Shown here piece after piece: positions 15,497 to 24,229 of a DNA stretch of 64,000 nucleotides. Origin of the DNA: Flavobacterium soyae (GTDB lineage: Bacteria > Bacteroidota > Bacteroidia > Flavobacteriales > Flavobacteriaceae); the NCBI RefSeq assembly GCF_021245985.1, contig NZ_JAJQXA010000008.1, positions 124,001 to 188,000 of the forward strand, given 5' to 3'. Each line of letters begins with the position of its first letter. Position 1 is the first letter of the stretch. The position numbers and the translations under genes were made by a program. A model generated the notes under the pieces. That model was not told the DNA's origin. It did not search any database and was given only the letters and a program-made list of their open reading frames with translations.

Positions 15497-15815
15497 TTAT
15501 TTTTTGCATATCGAGTAGAAATTGAGAAAAAGTATAGCCCCTCCGGACAATGTCATTAAGTTAAGAGGAAATCTATAAAATTACTTAACAGTTTAATTAA
15601 GAAAGTCATTAGAAAAATCAGTAAAATCAGCGTCTAATTGTGACGCGGATAAAACAGATTTACTTCGTAAAAACGCTGATAAACACGGATTTGATTTGCA
15701 ATAATTTTATTTTCTAAAAGCTTAACTTAATGACATTGCCCGTAGGGACTACATTTTATAGAAGAATGGCGGTAAAATATTTAAGCCTTAATTTTTTTAA
15801 TTGATAGAGAAAAAC
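15497..15815. repeat. Intergenic region with a perfect 18-bp long-span inverted repeat
   Basis: CAATGTCATTAAGTTAAG (15548-15565) and CTTAACTTAATGACATTG (15721-15738) are exact reverse complements 155 bp apart. The flanks also pair loosely (AGCCCCTCCGGA... versus ...CCGTAGGGACTAC). The interior has AT-rich pieces of another dispersed repeat (AAAACGCTGATAAACACGG, 15669-15687). It may be a small non-autonomous element. No ORF. Confidence 0.65.
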
Positions 15816-16424
15816 ATGAATGCAGTTTCAAATTTCAATTTCACAGATAATATAGTTTTAGAAGACGACTTCGTTTTATTATGTCCTATTCAGGAATCAG
15901 ATGTAGAAAATTTACTAGAAATTTCTATTAACGAACCCGAAACCTGGAAATATTCTTTAGTTAGTGCAGAAGGAAGAGAGAATTTGATCAATTATATTCA
16001 ATTGGCAATTAAAGCAAGAGAAAACCAGAAAGAATTTCCGTTTATAGTTTTCGATAAAAAGTCTCAAAAATATGCCGGCTCAACACGTTTTTACGATATC
16101 AACTTTGAGTTCAAAACCTTACAATTAGGTTATACTTGGTATGGATCTGCTTTTAGAGGAACCGGACTAAACAAACATTGTAAATTCCTATTATTACAAT
16201 TTGCTTTCGAAACCCTTGGAATGGAGCGAGTAGAATTTCGTGCAGATAATAATAACGAACGAAGTATTGCTGCAATGAAAAGCATTGGCTGTAAAATCGA
16301 AGGTGTTTTAAGAAGCAATATGCCAACACGAGATAGCGATGTTCGTCGTGATTCTATCGTTTTAAGCATTCTAAAAAACGAATGGTTTGATGAAGTAAAA
16401 GAAAATCTAAAAAATAAGCTTTAA
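15816..16424 (+). CDS. GNAT-family N-acetyltransferase (RimJ/RimL type)
   Basis: I choose ATG 15816 (MNAVSNFNFTDNIVLEDDFV), not the upstream TTG at 15801. The product has 202 residues and the RimJ/RimL-like layout: VLLCPIQESDVENLLEI (first strand and helix), YAGSTRFYDIN (about 88-98), LGYTWYGSAFRGTGLNKHCKFLLLQFAFE (acetyl-CoA pyrophosphate-binding loop at FRGTGLNK, about 114-121), MERVEFRADNNNERSIAAMKSIG and EGVLRSNMPTRDSDVRRDSIVLSIL. These enzymes move acetyl groups from acetyl-CoA to protein N-termini or small amines; the acceptor is not predictable. The motif is RGTGLN instead of the usual RGxGxG/A. A single gene with repeats on both sides. Confidence 0.9.
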   Translation: MNAVSNFNFTDNIVLEDDFVLLCPIQESDVENLLEISINEPETWKYSLVSAEGRENLINYIQLAIKARENQKEFPFIVFDKKSQKYAGSTRFYDINFEFKTLQLGYTWYGSAFRGTGLNKHCKFLLLQFAFETLGMERVEFRADNNNERSIAAMKSIGCKIEGVLRSNMPTRDSDVRRDSIVLSILKNEWFDEVKENLKNKL

Positions 16425-16932
16425 AAGAGCCGTTAGTTTTTTTCCATATTTGTAGGGCCGGATTTTAATCCAGTTTAAAAGAAACAGAAGGGAAAAAAGA
16501 ACCATAGGTTCGACCAATATTGTAGGGCCGGATTTCAATCCAGTTTAAAAGAAACAGAAGGGAAAAAAGAACCATAGGTTCGACCAATATTGCAGGGCTG
16601 GATTTTAATCCAGTTTAAAAGAAACAGAAGGAAAAAAAGAACCATAGGTTCGACCAATATTGTAGGGCTGGATTTTAATCCAGTTTAAAAGAAACAGAAG
16701 GGAAAAAAGAACCATAGGTTCGACCAATATTGTAGGGCCGGATTTCAATCCAGTTTAAAAGAAACAGAAAGTAAAAAAGAACCATGGTTCGACCTGTTTT
16801 ATTATGCTAAATGAACCGTTCCTACGGAATTTGTCATTCAAACTTGAAATTTATTTCCATTGACTTTTATTATTGGAATTTGGAATTTCAAAATTGAATT
16901 TTCCATAACCATTATTGGAATTTCTCATTAAT
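16425..16932. other. Intergenic region between convergent genes
   Basis: Apart from the tandem array (16451-16795), the 508 bp hold a 3' stretch with repeated GGAATTT phrases (16868-16925) and nothing coding. Confidence 0.7.
16451..16795. repeat. Five-copy 70-bp tandem repeat
   Basis: Units start at 16451, 16521, 16591, 16661 and 16731, a period of exactly 70 bp; the last unit is slightly shortened. Each unit opens TGTAGGGCCGGATTTTAATC and holds two small palindromes, GGATTTTAATCC and GAACC-ATA-GGTTC, with a purine-rich stretch between them. Copies differ by a few substitutions (C/T in GGATTTYAATCC, GGCCG/GGCTG). The unit contains no conserved open frame. It lies between two convergent genes. 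Confidence 0.95.
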
Positions 16933-17556
16933 TTATCCATCTTTCAATAACAAATTTTGTTCTTTTCGAAGCCTCACCACCAACTGATCAATATGAGTTT
17001 TTATCTTTTGAGGTAATGTATTCCAGTTTTGGTCTTTCTTAAAACTTCTGCAATGATCTAAATCACATTCTACTGCACGAATTACATATTTTTTGTTGTT
17101 ATAAACCGTAATAATTTTTACACGTCTAATTTCGTCATATTCCGTTTTTGATCCGTAGACAATCACCGGATCAATGTAGCCATCACCATCAAGATCTTTG
17201 GTACTGCAATATTTTGTCCAAAACCAAATTGTAGTTTCTTTCGGATTATAATCTTCCAGTAAATCGTTAATTCTCCATTTTTCCAAAAAGCCGCCATGAT
17301 CATTCATGACACAAATCGCCTGAATTTTAGTATTTAAAGTATCTTTTTTTGAAATATTTTTTTGATTTTCGGTTAAAACCAAATTAGTAACCCCGCCTTT
17401 ATCTTTGTATTCAAAAGCTCTGTAAATAGGAAAATCAGAAATTTTATCAAGCTCTCTTTGAGTTATTTGTTCTTTGGATAATTTATAACTTTCAATTTTT
17501 TGAGAGAAAGCAAATATAGAATTTAGAAGAAACAGGAGTACAGTTATTTTTTTCAT
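16933..17556 (-). CDS. Secreted protein of unknown function
   Basis: I start at ATG 17556, giving a signal peptide MKKITVLLFLLNSIFAFSQ. The longer frame from 17592 would put charged residues before it. The mature part (about 188 residues) has PIYRAFEYKDKGGVTNLVLTEN, AICVMNDHGGFLEKWRINDL, WFWTKYCSTKDLDGDGYIDP (a DxDxDG calcium-loop-like motif, about 140-146), VIVYGSKTEYDEIRRVKI, and a Cys/His-containing ECDLDHCRSF. The pattern reminds me of a flavobacterial family annotated after Riemerella locus M949_RS01915 as linked to surface polysaccharide synthesis, but I am not sure. Start to start, it is divergent from the GH92 gene. Confidence 0.82.
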   Translation of the reverse strand: MKKITVLLFLLNSIFAFSQKIESYKLSKEQITQRELDKISDFPIYRAFEYKDKGGVTNLVLTENQKNISKKDTLNTKIQAICVMNDHGGFLEKWRINDLLEDYNPKETTIWFWTKYCSTKDLDGDGYIDPVIVYGSKTEYDEIRRVKIITVYNNKKYVIRAVECDLDHCRSFKKDQNWNTLPQKIKTHIDQLVVRLRKEQNLLLKDG

Positions 17557-17676
17557 TTCGGCAGTTATGTTTAGAAAACCAAAGATATTCAAATGCTGTT
17601 GAGTTTAAAATTTAAATTTTTTAAAACTATATTTTATCGTAATTTTCTGAACCAAACAATTACTGAAAAAGACCTG

Positions 17677-20016
17677 ATGAATATTGTACAAAAACCTGCT
17701 TTTATTATTGCATTTGGAATTTTAATGCTTGCTTTTACGGCAAATACAAATGCGCAGAAAAAGGGAAACAGCCTTGGAAATTTGATTCAATATGTAGATC
17801 CAATGATTGGAACAGCAAAAATGGGACACGCATATCCAGGAGCTACAGTTCCGTTTGGGAGCGTGCAGTTAAGCCCGGAAACAGATACAATTGCATACAG
17901 CTTAAACGGAAAATACAATGGCGAAGTTTATAAATATTGTGCAGGATATCAATATGAAGATAAAACAATTGTAGGTTTTAGTCACACCCATTTTAGCGGA
18001 ACTGGCCACTCTGATTTAGGAGATTTTCTAATTATGCCAACAACCGGCAAATTGCAATTGAATCCCGGTGTTGCTTCAAAACCATTATCAGGTTACAGAT
18101 CGGCATTTTCTCATGCAGCAGAAAAAGCAGAACCGGCTTATTACAGCGTTCTTCTGGAGGATCATAATATTAAAGCCGAGCTTACGGCGACTACCAGAGT
18201 AGGAATGCACCAATATACTTTTCCAAAATCAGATAAAGCACACATTATTCTCGATTTAACTTCGGGAATTTACAATTATGATAAAAAAAATGTCTGGACT
18301 TTTGTACGTGTAGAAAACGATACTTTAGTTACGGGTTATCGCCAGACAAACGGCTGGGCGAGAACCAGAACCGTTTATTTTGCAATGTCTTTTAGCAAAC
18401 CAATTAAAAGTTATGGACAGGCCGCGCAGGAAAAAAGTGTTTACAGAGGCTTTTGGGGAAGATTCGATCAAACGAAAAATTTCCCCGAAATGGCAGGGCA
18501 AAACCTAAAATTGTTTTTTGATTTTGATACAAACGAAGGCGAAAAAATCAAAATCAAAATGGCTTTATCGCCTGTAAGTTCTGCAGGAGCTTTAGAAAAC
18601 ATGAAAAAAGAAATTCCGGATTGGGATTTTGAACGTGTTAAAAAACAAAGTCAGGAAATTTGGAATAAAGAACTGAATAAAATTCAGGTTGAAACCATTC
18701 AAAAAGAAGATTTGGTGAATTTTTATACCGCAATGTACCACGCTTTTTTAGGCCCAACAGAATATATGGACCTTGACGGAAATTACAAAGGTTTGGATAT
18801 GAATGTACATAAAGCCGATAATTTTAAAAATTATACCAGTTATTCATTGTGGGATACTTATAGAGCTTTGCACCCGTTATTCAACATTGTGCAGCCTGCC
18901 AGAAATGCTGATATGATAAGTTCGATGCTCGCACATTCAGATCAAAGTGTTCATAAAATGCTGCCAATCTGGTCACATTATGCAAATGAAAACTGGTGTA
19001 TGATTGGGTATCATTCCGTTTCTGTAATTGCCGATGCAATTGTAAAAGGAAATATAAATTTTGATGCTGAAAAAGCACTTCAGGCTTGTGTAAATACAGC
19101 AAAAGTTCCGTATTTCGACGGATTGGAATATTATATAAAAAAGGGATATGTTCCTGAAGATAAAAACAGTTCATCAGTTTCTAAAACTTTAGAATATGCT
19201 TATGATGATTGGGCAATTGCACAGGCAGCGAAGAAATTAGGAAAAACGGATATTTATAATGAATTCATAGAAAGATCAAAGAATTATAAAAACGTTTACG
19301 ACGAGAAAACAGGATTTATGCGTCCTAAATTAAACGACGGAACTTTCAAAAAAGAATTTGATCCGCTTGATACACACGGACAAGGTTTTATCGAAGGGAA
19401 TTCGTGGAATTATAGTTTATACGTACCGCAGGATCCTGCCGAGATGATTAAAATGATGGGTGGAAATGATAAATTTAAAGTTCGTTTAGATTCATTATTC
19501 AACATGCACCTGCCAGATAAATATTTTGAAAACACAGAAGATATTACAAGAGACGGAATTATAGGAAATTATGTTCACGGAAATGAGCCTTCGCACCATG
19601 TTGTGTACTTGTACAATTGGACAGATTCTCCGTGGAAAGCTCAGGATAAAATCAGAATGATTCTGAAAAAAATGTACCGAAACGGCGCCGATGGTTTAGG
19701 CGGAAATGACGATTTCGGGCAAATGAGTGCCTGGTATATTTTCAGCAATTTAGGGTTTTATCCCGTTGCTCCGGGTTCTGATGAATATGCATTGGGAAGT
19801 CCGCTGGTTAAAAAAGCTGTTTTCAATTTAGAAAACGGTAAAACATTTGAAGTCGAAACGGTAAATCAATCGGATAAAAATGTGTTTGTAAGCAAAGTTT
19901 TATTGAACGGAAAACAATTGGACAAACCGTTTTTAAAACATGCAGATGTTATTAATGGAGGAAAAATTACTTTTTATATGAGCGCAAAACCTAATAAGAA
20001 ATATTATCAAAATTAA
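17677..20016 (+). CDS. GH92 alpha-mannosidase, secreted
   Basis: I start at ATG 17677, which gives a signal peptide (MNIVQKPAFIIAFGILMLAF...NAQ). The open frame reaches 28 codons further upstream, but that part has no signal-peptide character. The product has 779 residues. GH92 marks: IQYVDPMIGTAKMGHAYPGATVPFG at the N-terminus, YKYCAGYQYEDKTIVGFSHTHFSGTGHSD, YTSYSLWDTYRALHPLFNI, GNEPSHHVVYLYNW with the general-acid Glu, and GGNDDFGQMSAWYIFSNLGFYPV with the Asp pair of the base. GH92 enzymes are calcium-dependent exo-mannosidases (alpha-1,2, -1,3, -1,4 or -1,6) that trim N-glycans or yeast mannan. No SusC/D pair is nearby, so it is not in a typical polysaccharide utilisation locus. Confidence 0.94.
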   Translation: MNIVQKPAFIIAFGILMLAFTANTNAQKKGNSLGNLIQYVDPMIGTAKMGHAYPGATVPFGSVQLSPETDTIAYSLNGKYNGEVYKYCAGYQYEDKTIVGFSHTHFSGTGHSDLGDFLIMPTTGKLQLNPGVASKPLSGYRSAFSHAAEKAEPAYYSVLLEDHNIKAELTATTRVGMHQYTFPKSDKAHIILDLTSGIYNYDKKNVWTFVRVENDTLVTGYRQTNGWARTRTVYFAMSFSKPIKSYGQAAQEKSVYRGFWGRFDQTKNFPEMAGQNLKLFFDFDTNEGEKIKIKMALSPVSSAGALENMKKEIPDWDFERVKKQSQEIWNKELNKIQVETIQKEDLVNFYTAMYHAFLGPTEYMDLDGNYKGLDMNVHKADNFKNYTSYSLWDTYRALHPLFNIVQPARNADMISSMLAHSDQSVHKMLPIWSHYANENWCMIGYHSVSVIADAIVKGNINFDAEKALQACVNTAKVPYFDGLEYYIKKGYVPEDKNSSSVSKTLEYAYDDWAIAQAAKKLGKTDIYNEFIERSKNYKNVYDEKTGFMRPKLNDGTFKKEFDPLDTHGQGFIEGNSWNYSLYVPQDPAEMIKMMGGNDKFKVRLDSLFNMHLPDKYFENTEDITRDGIIGNYVHGNEPSHHVVYLYNWTDSPWKAQDKIRMILKKMYRNGADGLGGNDDFGQMSAWYIFSNLGFYPVAPGSDEYALGSPLVKKAVFNLENGKTFEVETVNQSDKNVFVSKVLLNGKQLDKPFLKHADVINGGKITFYMSAKPNKKYYQN

Positions 20017-20326
20017 AGATGACCGCGGATTTGGCGGATGAAACGGGTTTACACTGATGTTTATTTATTGTAGTGATGTAATATTACCAATGTCACCCTG
20101 AGTGAAGTCGAAGGGCTTTTGCGATGAAAAAAGGGCTTCAACTTCGCTCAATCTGACAAGAGTACAAAATTAGAATTCGTGAAATTTGCGGCAAAAAATA
20201 AACAAAGATCGGGATCGCTCAGCCTGACAAGAGAACAATATTAAAATTCGAGAAAATTTGTGCAATTCGTGGCGGAACAACAAAAAACTTCACGAAATTT
20301 GCACTTCAAATAAAATTACACGCGAT
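20017..20326. repeat. Intergenic region of dispersed repeat fragments
   Basis: Holds GTCACCCTGAGTGAAGTCGA (20093-20112) facing CTTCAACTTCGCTCAATCTGACA (20137-20159), which form an imperfect inverted repeat, plus GATCGCTCAGCCTGACAAGA (20214-20233) and two GCCACGAATT-type half elements (20170-20195 and 20247-20276). The next gene's longer reading frame starts inside one of these halves. No gene. Confidence 0.65.
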
Positions 20327-20770
20327 ATGAAAATAAATTTAAAATCAGGAATTGATAAATTGCTTTTCGGAATGAAGCAGAACGATGTTACAGCTGTTTT
20401 AGGAAAACCTGATAAAAATTATAAAGATGAAGATGACAATGTGATTTTTGTTTATAATGCATACAAAATCAGATTGACATTTTATGAAGAAGAAGATTTA
20501 AAACTTGGTTATCTTGTAGCTTCAAGCAATGATTTAGAAGTTTTCGGATTCAAATTAATCGGAAGAAAAATTGCTGATGTAAAGAAAGATTTCGCTGCAA
20601 AAGGAATTACTAAATACAATCAGGAAACTTTTGATACTTTCGAAAATTATTTCAATGAAGACAATTGGTTTATTCTTCAAACAGAATTTGATGAGGTAGT
20701 AAAGTTTGAAATTGGCGCAATTATCAATAATAAAGATGAGTTTGACTGGAAGTTTCCGGTTAAGAAATAG
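20327..20770 (+). CDS. Conserved small protein of unknown function
   Basis: I start at ATG 20327 (MKINLKSGIDKLLFGMKQND). The longer frame from 20258 runs through a dispersed repeat and is rejected. The 147 residues start with a DKLLFGMKQNDVTAVLGKPD segment, which resembles the start of SmpA/BamE-like or BLIP-fold proteins (FGMTxxEVxxxLGKP), then beta strands VIFVYNAYKIRLTFYEEEDL and a repeat of the idea in FKLIGRKIADVKKDFAAKGI. This suggests two related half-domains. No signal peptide, so cytoplasmic. Function unknown. It is followed by a perfect 33-bp inverted repeat. Confidence 0.83.
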   Translation: MKINLKSGIDKLLFGMKQNDVTAVLGKPDKNYKDEDDNVIFVYNAYKIRLTFYEEEDLKLGYLVASSNDLEVFGFKLIGRKIADVKKDFAAKGITKYNQETFDTFENYFNEDNWFILQTEFDEVVKFEIGAIINNKDEFDWKFPVKK

Positions 20771-20773
20771 TAA

Positions 20774-20877
20774 TTTGTCATCCTGAGGAACGAAGGATCA
20801 CACTAGTTGATCGACATAGATTGTCGACATGCTTTGTAGAGTTCCTAGTGTGATCCTTCGTTCCTCAGGATGACAAA
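20774..20877. repeat. Perfect 33-bp inverted repeat, CCTGAGGAACGAAGGATC type
   Basis: Arms 20774-20806 (TTTGTCATCCTGAGGAACGA...) and 20845-20877 are exact reverse complements around a 38-base loop, which itself contains TCGACA/TGTCGA. A degenerate relative lies at about 9709-9812, and single arms occur elsewhere. It sits between convergent genes and ends 3 bp before another terminator. Confidence 0.85.
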
Positions 20878-20880
20878 ATA

Positions 20881-20912
20881 AAAAAACCGACAAGTGATTG
20901 TCGGTTTTTTTT
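20881..20912. terminator. Bidirectional rho-independent terminator
   Basis: AAAAAACCGACAA / TTGTCGGTTTTTT with a 4-base loop; U-tracts on both strands. It serves the M61 gene (stop at 20929) and probably the convergent 20327-20770 gene. Confidence 0.9.
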
Positions 20913-20928
20913 ATGAGTTTAAAAGAAA

Positions 20929-22785
20929 TTACCCTTTTAACCATGCATTTCTAAGTTTGTCTTTTGAAGCATCAGTAGCTTTAAAAGTCTCAGTTTCTTC
21001 GTATGGTAATTTTACAGTTCCTTTAATAGTTTCTTCTTTACCGGCGCGTTTTATTTTTACAGCGATTGGATCATTTTCTTTCCATTTTTCACTTTCACCA
21101 ATAAGGTCGTAAATGTTTTCTAAAGAATATGCTTTGTTGTTAACTGCTAAAATGATATCTCCGCCTTTTAAATTTAAATTCTTGAAAAAATCGTTTGGTT
21201 CAACATCAGAGCGAACTGCAATTTCTTTTGTCTGCTTGTCAATTGTAATGTATGGAGTTTGCCCTTTTAAGAAAACTGCTCCGGCTTTTTTCTCAGTAGA
21301 TTTAGTTACTCCAACTTTTGCAAGATAAAAATCGTAAGGGATTGGAGTAGTTCCGGCAACATATTTGTTTAAGAAATCTCCAACTTCAGGATAAGTTAAT
21401 TGTGTAATTTTAGCAAATAACTCATTATCGTTAAACGGTTTTTCAACACCATATTCAGTTGATAATTTGTGCATTAAATCAAGGATTCCTCTTTCACCGT
21501 TGCTTTTTTCTCTAATGATAATGTCTATACACATCCCAATCAAAGCACCTTTTTGATACACATTTAAGTATTGGTCTTTATAAGGCTGTTCTAAAACGTT
21601 AGCACTCATTTTAGTAAATGACATTGTATCATCTAACTTTTTAGCCTGCTCAATTTTATCAGCAATTCTAGTGTAGAATTCTGCTTCATCAATTAAACCT
21701 TGATTAATCTGGAAAAGATTTGCAAAATATTCTGTTACACCTTCGTACATCCATAAATGTTCAGACATTTTTGGGTCATTATAATCAAAATACTGGATTT
21801 CTTTTGAGTGAATAGTCAATGGAGTTACAATATGAAAAAACTCGTGAGAAACAACATCTTTCATCGATTCTACCAGTCTTTCTTTTGGCATAGATTCCGG
21901 AAGCACAACTGTAGTAGCTGTTGGGTGTTCCAGAGCTCCAAACCCATGTGCATCGTCTTTTGCCATACTTGATAAGTATAATAAAACAGTATACTTTTTA
22001 GTTGAATTTACTTTACCTAAAAAGTTTTTCTGAGCCGTCATCATTGTTTTCATTTCTGGCGTAATACTTTCTGCAGTAAATTTTCCTGTTGGAGAATAAA
22101 CAGCAATTAAAATATCCATTCCGTTAACATTAAAAGTAGTATAATCCGGCTTAGAGTACATAATTGGATTTTCAACCAAAACGGCGTAACGAGGTGTTGT
22201 AAAAACGTCACTTGTTTTGCTTGCATCTTCATCATTCATTGATGTTGCTCCCCAAAGTGTTTCAGGATGTGTAATAGTAACTTTGTACGGAATTTCTAAT
22301 TTGTCTTTGAAATACCCAACAAAACCATGTGTATTTACTAAGAAATTCTCTCCGGCTTTGATGTTTGTTCCTGCAGGTGAGAAAATATCATCATTACCAA
22401 ATCCGGTTCCTTTTTCAGTGTCAAAAGTGTCATTAACTAAATAAGTAATTTTTTTTAGCGCTTTAGCATTAGAAATAGACCATGAATTATCACCAAGTCT
22501 ATTTACTGTTAAAGCATTTCCTTTAGCATCATAAGCTTTAAAATCTTCTGAGTATTTTCCGTAGTTATCAGTAGAATAAGTTCCGGGAACTGTTTTTGGA
22601 ATGCTGTAGATGATTTCATCTGTTTTAATTGGCGGAGGTGTTACAGTTACCAAAACTTTGTCATTTTTTACATCAACAAGATTAATGTTAACGTCTACGA
22701 CATTTTTTTCAGAAACTGAAGAACTTCCCGTTTTACAGCTCCAAAGCGTTACTGCAAGAGCTAAAGTGTAAAGTATTTTTTTCAT
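20929..22785 (-). CDS. M61-family metallopeptidase with PDZ domain, lipoprotein
   Basis: 618 residues. Signal MKKILYTLALAVTLWSC with a lipobox Cys, so anchored in a membrane. N-terminal beta domain (about 30-200), then the catalytic domain with HEFFH (314-318) and the third zinc ligand in MYEGVTEYF (Glu348), as in glycyl aminopeptidases of family M61. A PDZ domain follows (about 520-595: EPNDFFKNLNLKGGDIILAV). M61 enzymes remove N-terminal Gly or Ala from peptides; many bacterial ones are periplasmic. Monocistronic by position: its own terminator, and the gene upstream ends with another. About 618 residues is normal for the family. Confidence 0.93.
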   Translation of the reverse strand: MKKILYTLALAVTLWSCKTGSSSVSEKNVVDVNINLVDVKNDKVLVTVTPPPIKTDEIIYSIPKTVPGTYSTDNYGKYSEDFKAYDAKGNALTVNRLGDNSWSISNAKALKKITYLVNDTFDTEKGTGFGNDDIFSPAGTNIKAGENFLVNTHGFVGYFKDKLEIPYKVTITHPETLWGATSMNDEDASKTSDVFTTPRYAVLVENPIMYSKPDYTTFNVNGMDILIAVYSPTGKFTAESITPEMKTMMTAQKNFLGKVNSTKKYTVLLYLSSMAKDDAHGFGALEHPTATTVVLPESMPKERLVESMKDVVSHEFFHIVTPLTIHSKEIQYFDYNDPKMSEHLWMYEGVTEYFANLFQINQGLIDEAEFYTRIADKIEQAKKLDDTMSFTKMSANVLEQPYKDQYLNVYQKGALIGMCIDIIIREKSNGERGILDLMHKLSTEYGVEKPFNDNELFAKITQLTYPEVGDFLNKYVAGTTPIPYDFYLAKVGVTKSTEKKAGAVFLKGQTPYITIDKQTKEIAVRSDVEPNDFFKNLNLKGGDIILAVNNKAYSLENIYDLIGESEKWKENDPIAVKIKRAGKEETIKGTVKLPYEETETFKATDASKDKLRNAWLKG

Positions 22786-22852
22786 TTGATATTGTTTAGT
22801 TATGTGTATATGACTTAAAAATCACAAAAATGTTACAATAATTTATAAATAT

Positions 22853-22877
22853 AAAAAAAACTCCTGAAAAACAGGAG
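22853..22877 (-). terminator. Rho-independent terminator of the DUF2805 gene
   Basis: CTCCTG/CAGGAG hairpin with an AAAAA loop, followed on the minus strand by eight T; 9 bp after the stop codon. Confidence 0.85.
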
Positions 22878-22885
22878 CTTTGATC

Positions 22886-23164
22886 TTAGTCTAACTTATT
22901 CTTTATGTAATATTTTCCGTCAAGGTCTTCGTCAAAATCATCAATTTTAATTGGTTTGGGTTTCGGCTTATTTGCAATAGCCTTCTTTTTCCACATCTCA
23001 AATTTTTCAAGAGGCATTTTCTTTTTCATGATTTCAAGAACTTCTTTTTCTGCCAATCCAAATTCTTTTTTTATGATTTCAAATGGATTTCTTTCTTCTA
23101 AGGCTAACGAAACTAGTCTTTCCGTTTGTTCCCAATTCAATTCTTTGCGGTTACTCTTTTTCAT
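22886..23164 (-). CDS. DUF2805 / TIGR03643-type small protein
   Basis: 92 residues, basic, no signal. ELNWEQTERLVSLALEERNPFEIIKKEFGLAEKEVLEIMKKKMP is a helix-turn-helix-like block characteristic of the small TIGR03643/DUF2805 family, followed by a lysine/proline-rich linker (NKPKPKPIKID). Members are widespread in Bacteroidota and Proteobacteria without an assigned role; the basic helical start suggests nucleic-acid binding, which is a guess. It has its own terminator. Confidence 0.85.
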   Translation of the reverse strand: MKKSNRKELNWEQTERLVSLALEERNPFEIIKKEFGLAEKEVLEIMKKKMPLEKFEMWKKKAIANKPKPKPIKIDDFDEDLDGKYYIKNKLD

Positions 23165-23276
23165 CTCGTGAAAATTAATTCAAAATAGAGGGTTAATGAT
23201 TAATAGATTGATTTTCATTTTATATATCAATATTAATAAAAAAAATAATTAGTTGGTACGCCTAAGTATATTTTTT

Positions 23277-24113
23277 TTATTGATTTTTAGTGTTTTTTGC
23301 AGATCTTGATTTTTGAAACGGAATTTGCAATAAATTTTTCAATTGGTTGTTTTCTTCGGGCAGCATATGAGTATCTACACCGTAAACTAATTTATCTTTT
23401 GACAAAGTGATATATGTGCCGAAAAGCCGGTCCCAAACAGAAAATATATTACCATAATTGCTGTCTGTATAAGGAAGAACATAATGATGATGTACTTTAT
23501 GCATATTAGGAGAAACTATAAAGTAACTTAAGAAAAAATCCAGCTTATCTGGCAGCGAAATATTTGCATGATTAAATTGTGAGAATATAACAGATAAGGA
23601 CTGATATAAAAATACCATCCACATTGGGCTTCCTGCGATTAATACGCCAAGCGCAGTAAACAGAAAACGAATTACACTCTCACCCGGGTGATGTCTGTTT
23701 GCTGTTGTTGTATCAATCCAGGTATCAGTATGATGAATAATGTGAAAACGCCATAAAAACTTTATTTTATGTTCTATAAAATGTACTAAATAGGCACCAA
23801 CCAAATCCAATAAAAGCAATCCAATAATAGTATAAAGCCAAATAGGCATTTCCGGAAGCCATTGTAAAATCCCGAAATTATTCTCAGTTGTCCAGCTGGC
23901 TGTTTTTATTAAAATGAAAGCCAGAATAAAGTTGACAATAATAGTAGTGATGGTAAAGAAAATATTAATTCCGGCATGATGCCATTTTTTGTACTGCATT
24001 TGAAATAGCGGAAAAGTATTTTCTATCACCCAAAAAAGTGTAATTCCGCCAACTAAGATAAGACTCCGGTGTGAAGACGGAATAGAGCTGAAATAAGAAA
24101 TAATTTCGTTCAT
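23277..24113 (-). CDS. Sterol desaturase / fatty acid hydroxylase family membrane protein
   Basis: 278 residues with four to five membrane segments. The di-iron histidine clusters are present: HFIEHKIKFLWRFHIIHH (HxxxH and HxxHH, about 131-148), NRHHPGES (about 159-166), and HKVHHHYVLPYTDSNYG (about 205-221) followed by VWDRLFGTY, the usual family ending. Family members hydroxylate or desaturate lipids at the membrane using O2. In flavobacteria candidates include fatty-acid or carotenoid hydroxylases, but the substrate is not readable. Stands alone between short intergenic gaps. Confidence 0.92.
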   Translation of the reverse strand: MNEIISYFSSIPSSHRSLILVGGITLFWVIENTFPLFQMQYKKWHHAGINIFFTITTIIVNFILAFILIKTASWTTENNFGILQWLPEMPIWLYTIIGLLLLDLVGAYLVHFIEHKIKFLWRFHIIHHTDTWIDTTTANRHHPGESVIRFLFTALGVLIAGSPMWMVFLYQSLSVIFSQFNHANISLPDKLDFFLSYFIVSPNMHKVHHHYVLPYTDSNYGNIFSVWDRLFGTYITLSKDKLVYGVDTHMLPEENNQLKNLLQIPFQKSRSAKNTKNQ

Positions 24114-24229
24114 AACAAATAAGATTTGAGTTGAAATGAAACTTTTTTTTGATTTAAACCAAAGAAAAAGAGAAAACCAAATATAAATATATCTGATTTT
24201 CTCCTTAAATTTTAAAAATGATTAAATAT

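Noticed and set aside
16451..16795. The regular repeat array looked at first like a CRISPR array
   Set aside because: The whole 70-bp unit repeats, without unique spacers, and no cas genes lie nearby.
17593..17676. Upstream extension of the GH92 gene
   Set aside because: The 28 residues lack signal-peptide character; ATG 17677 gives a normal one.
20258..20326. Upstream extension of the 147-residue gene
   Set aside because: This stretch is a dispersed GCCACGAATT-type repeat half and not coding in origin.
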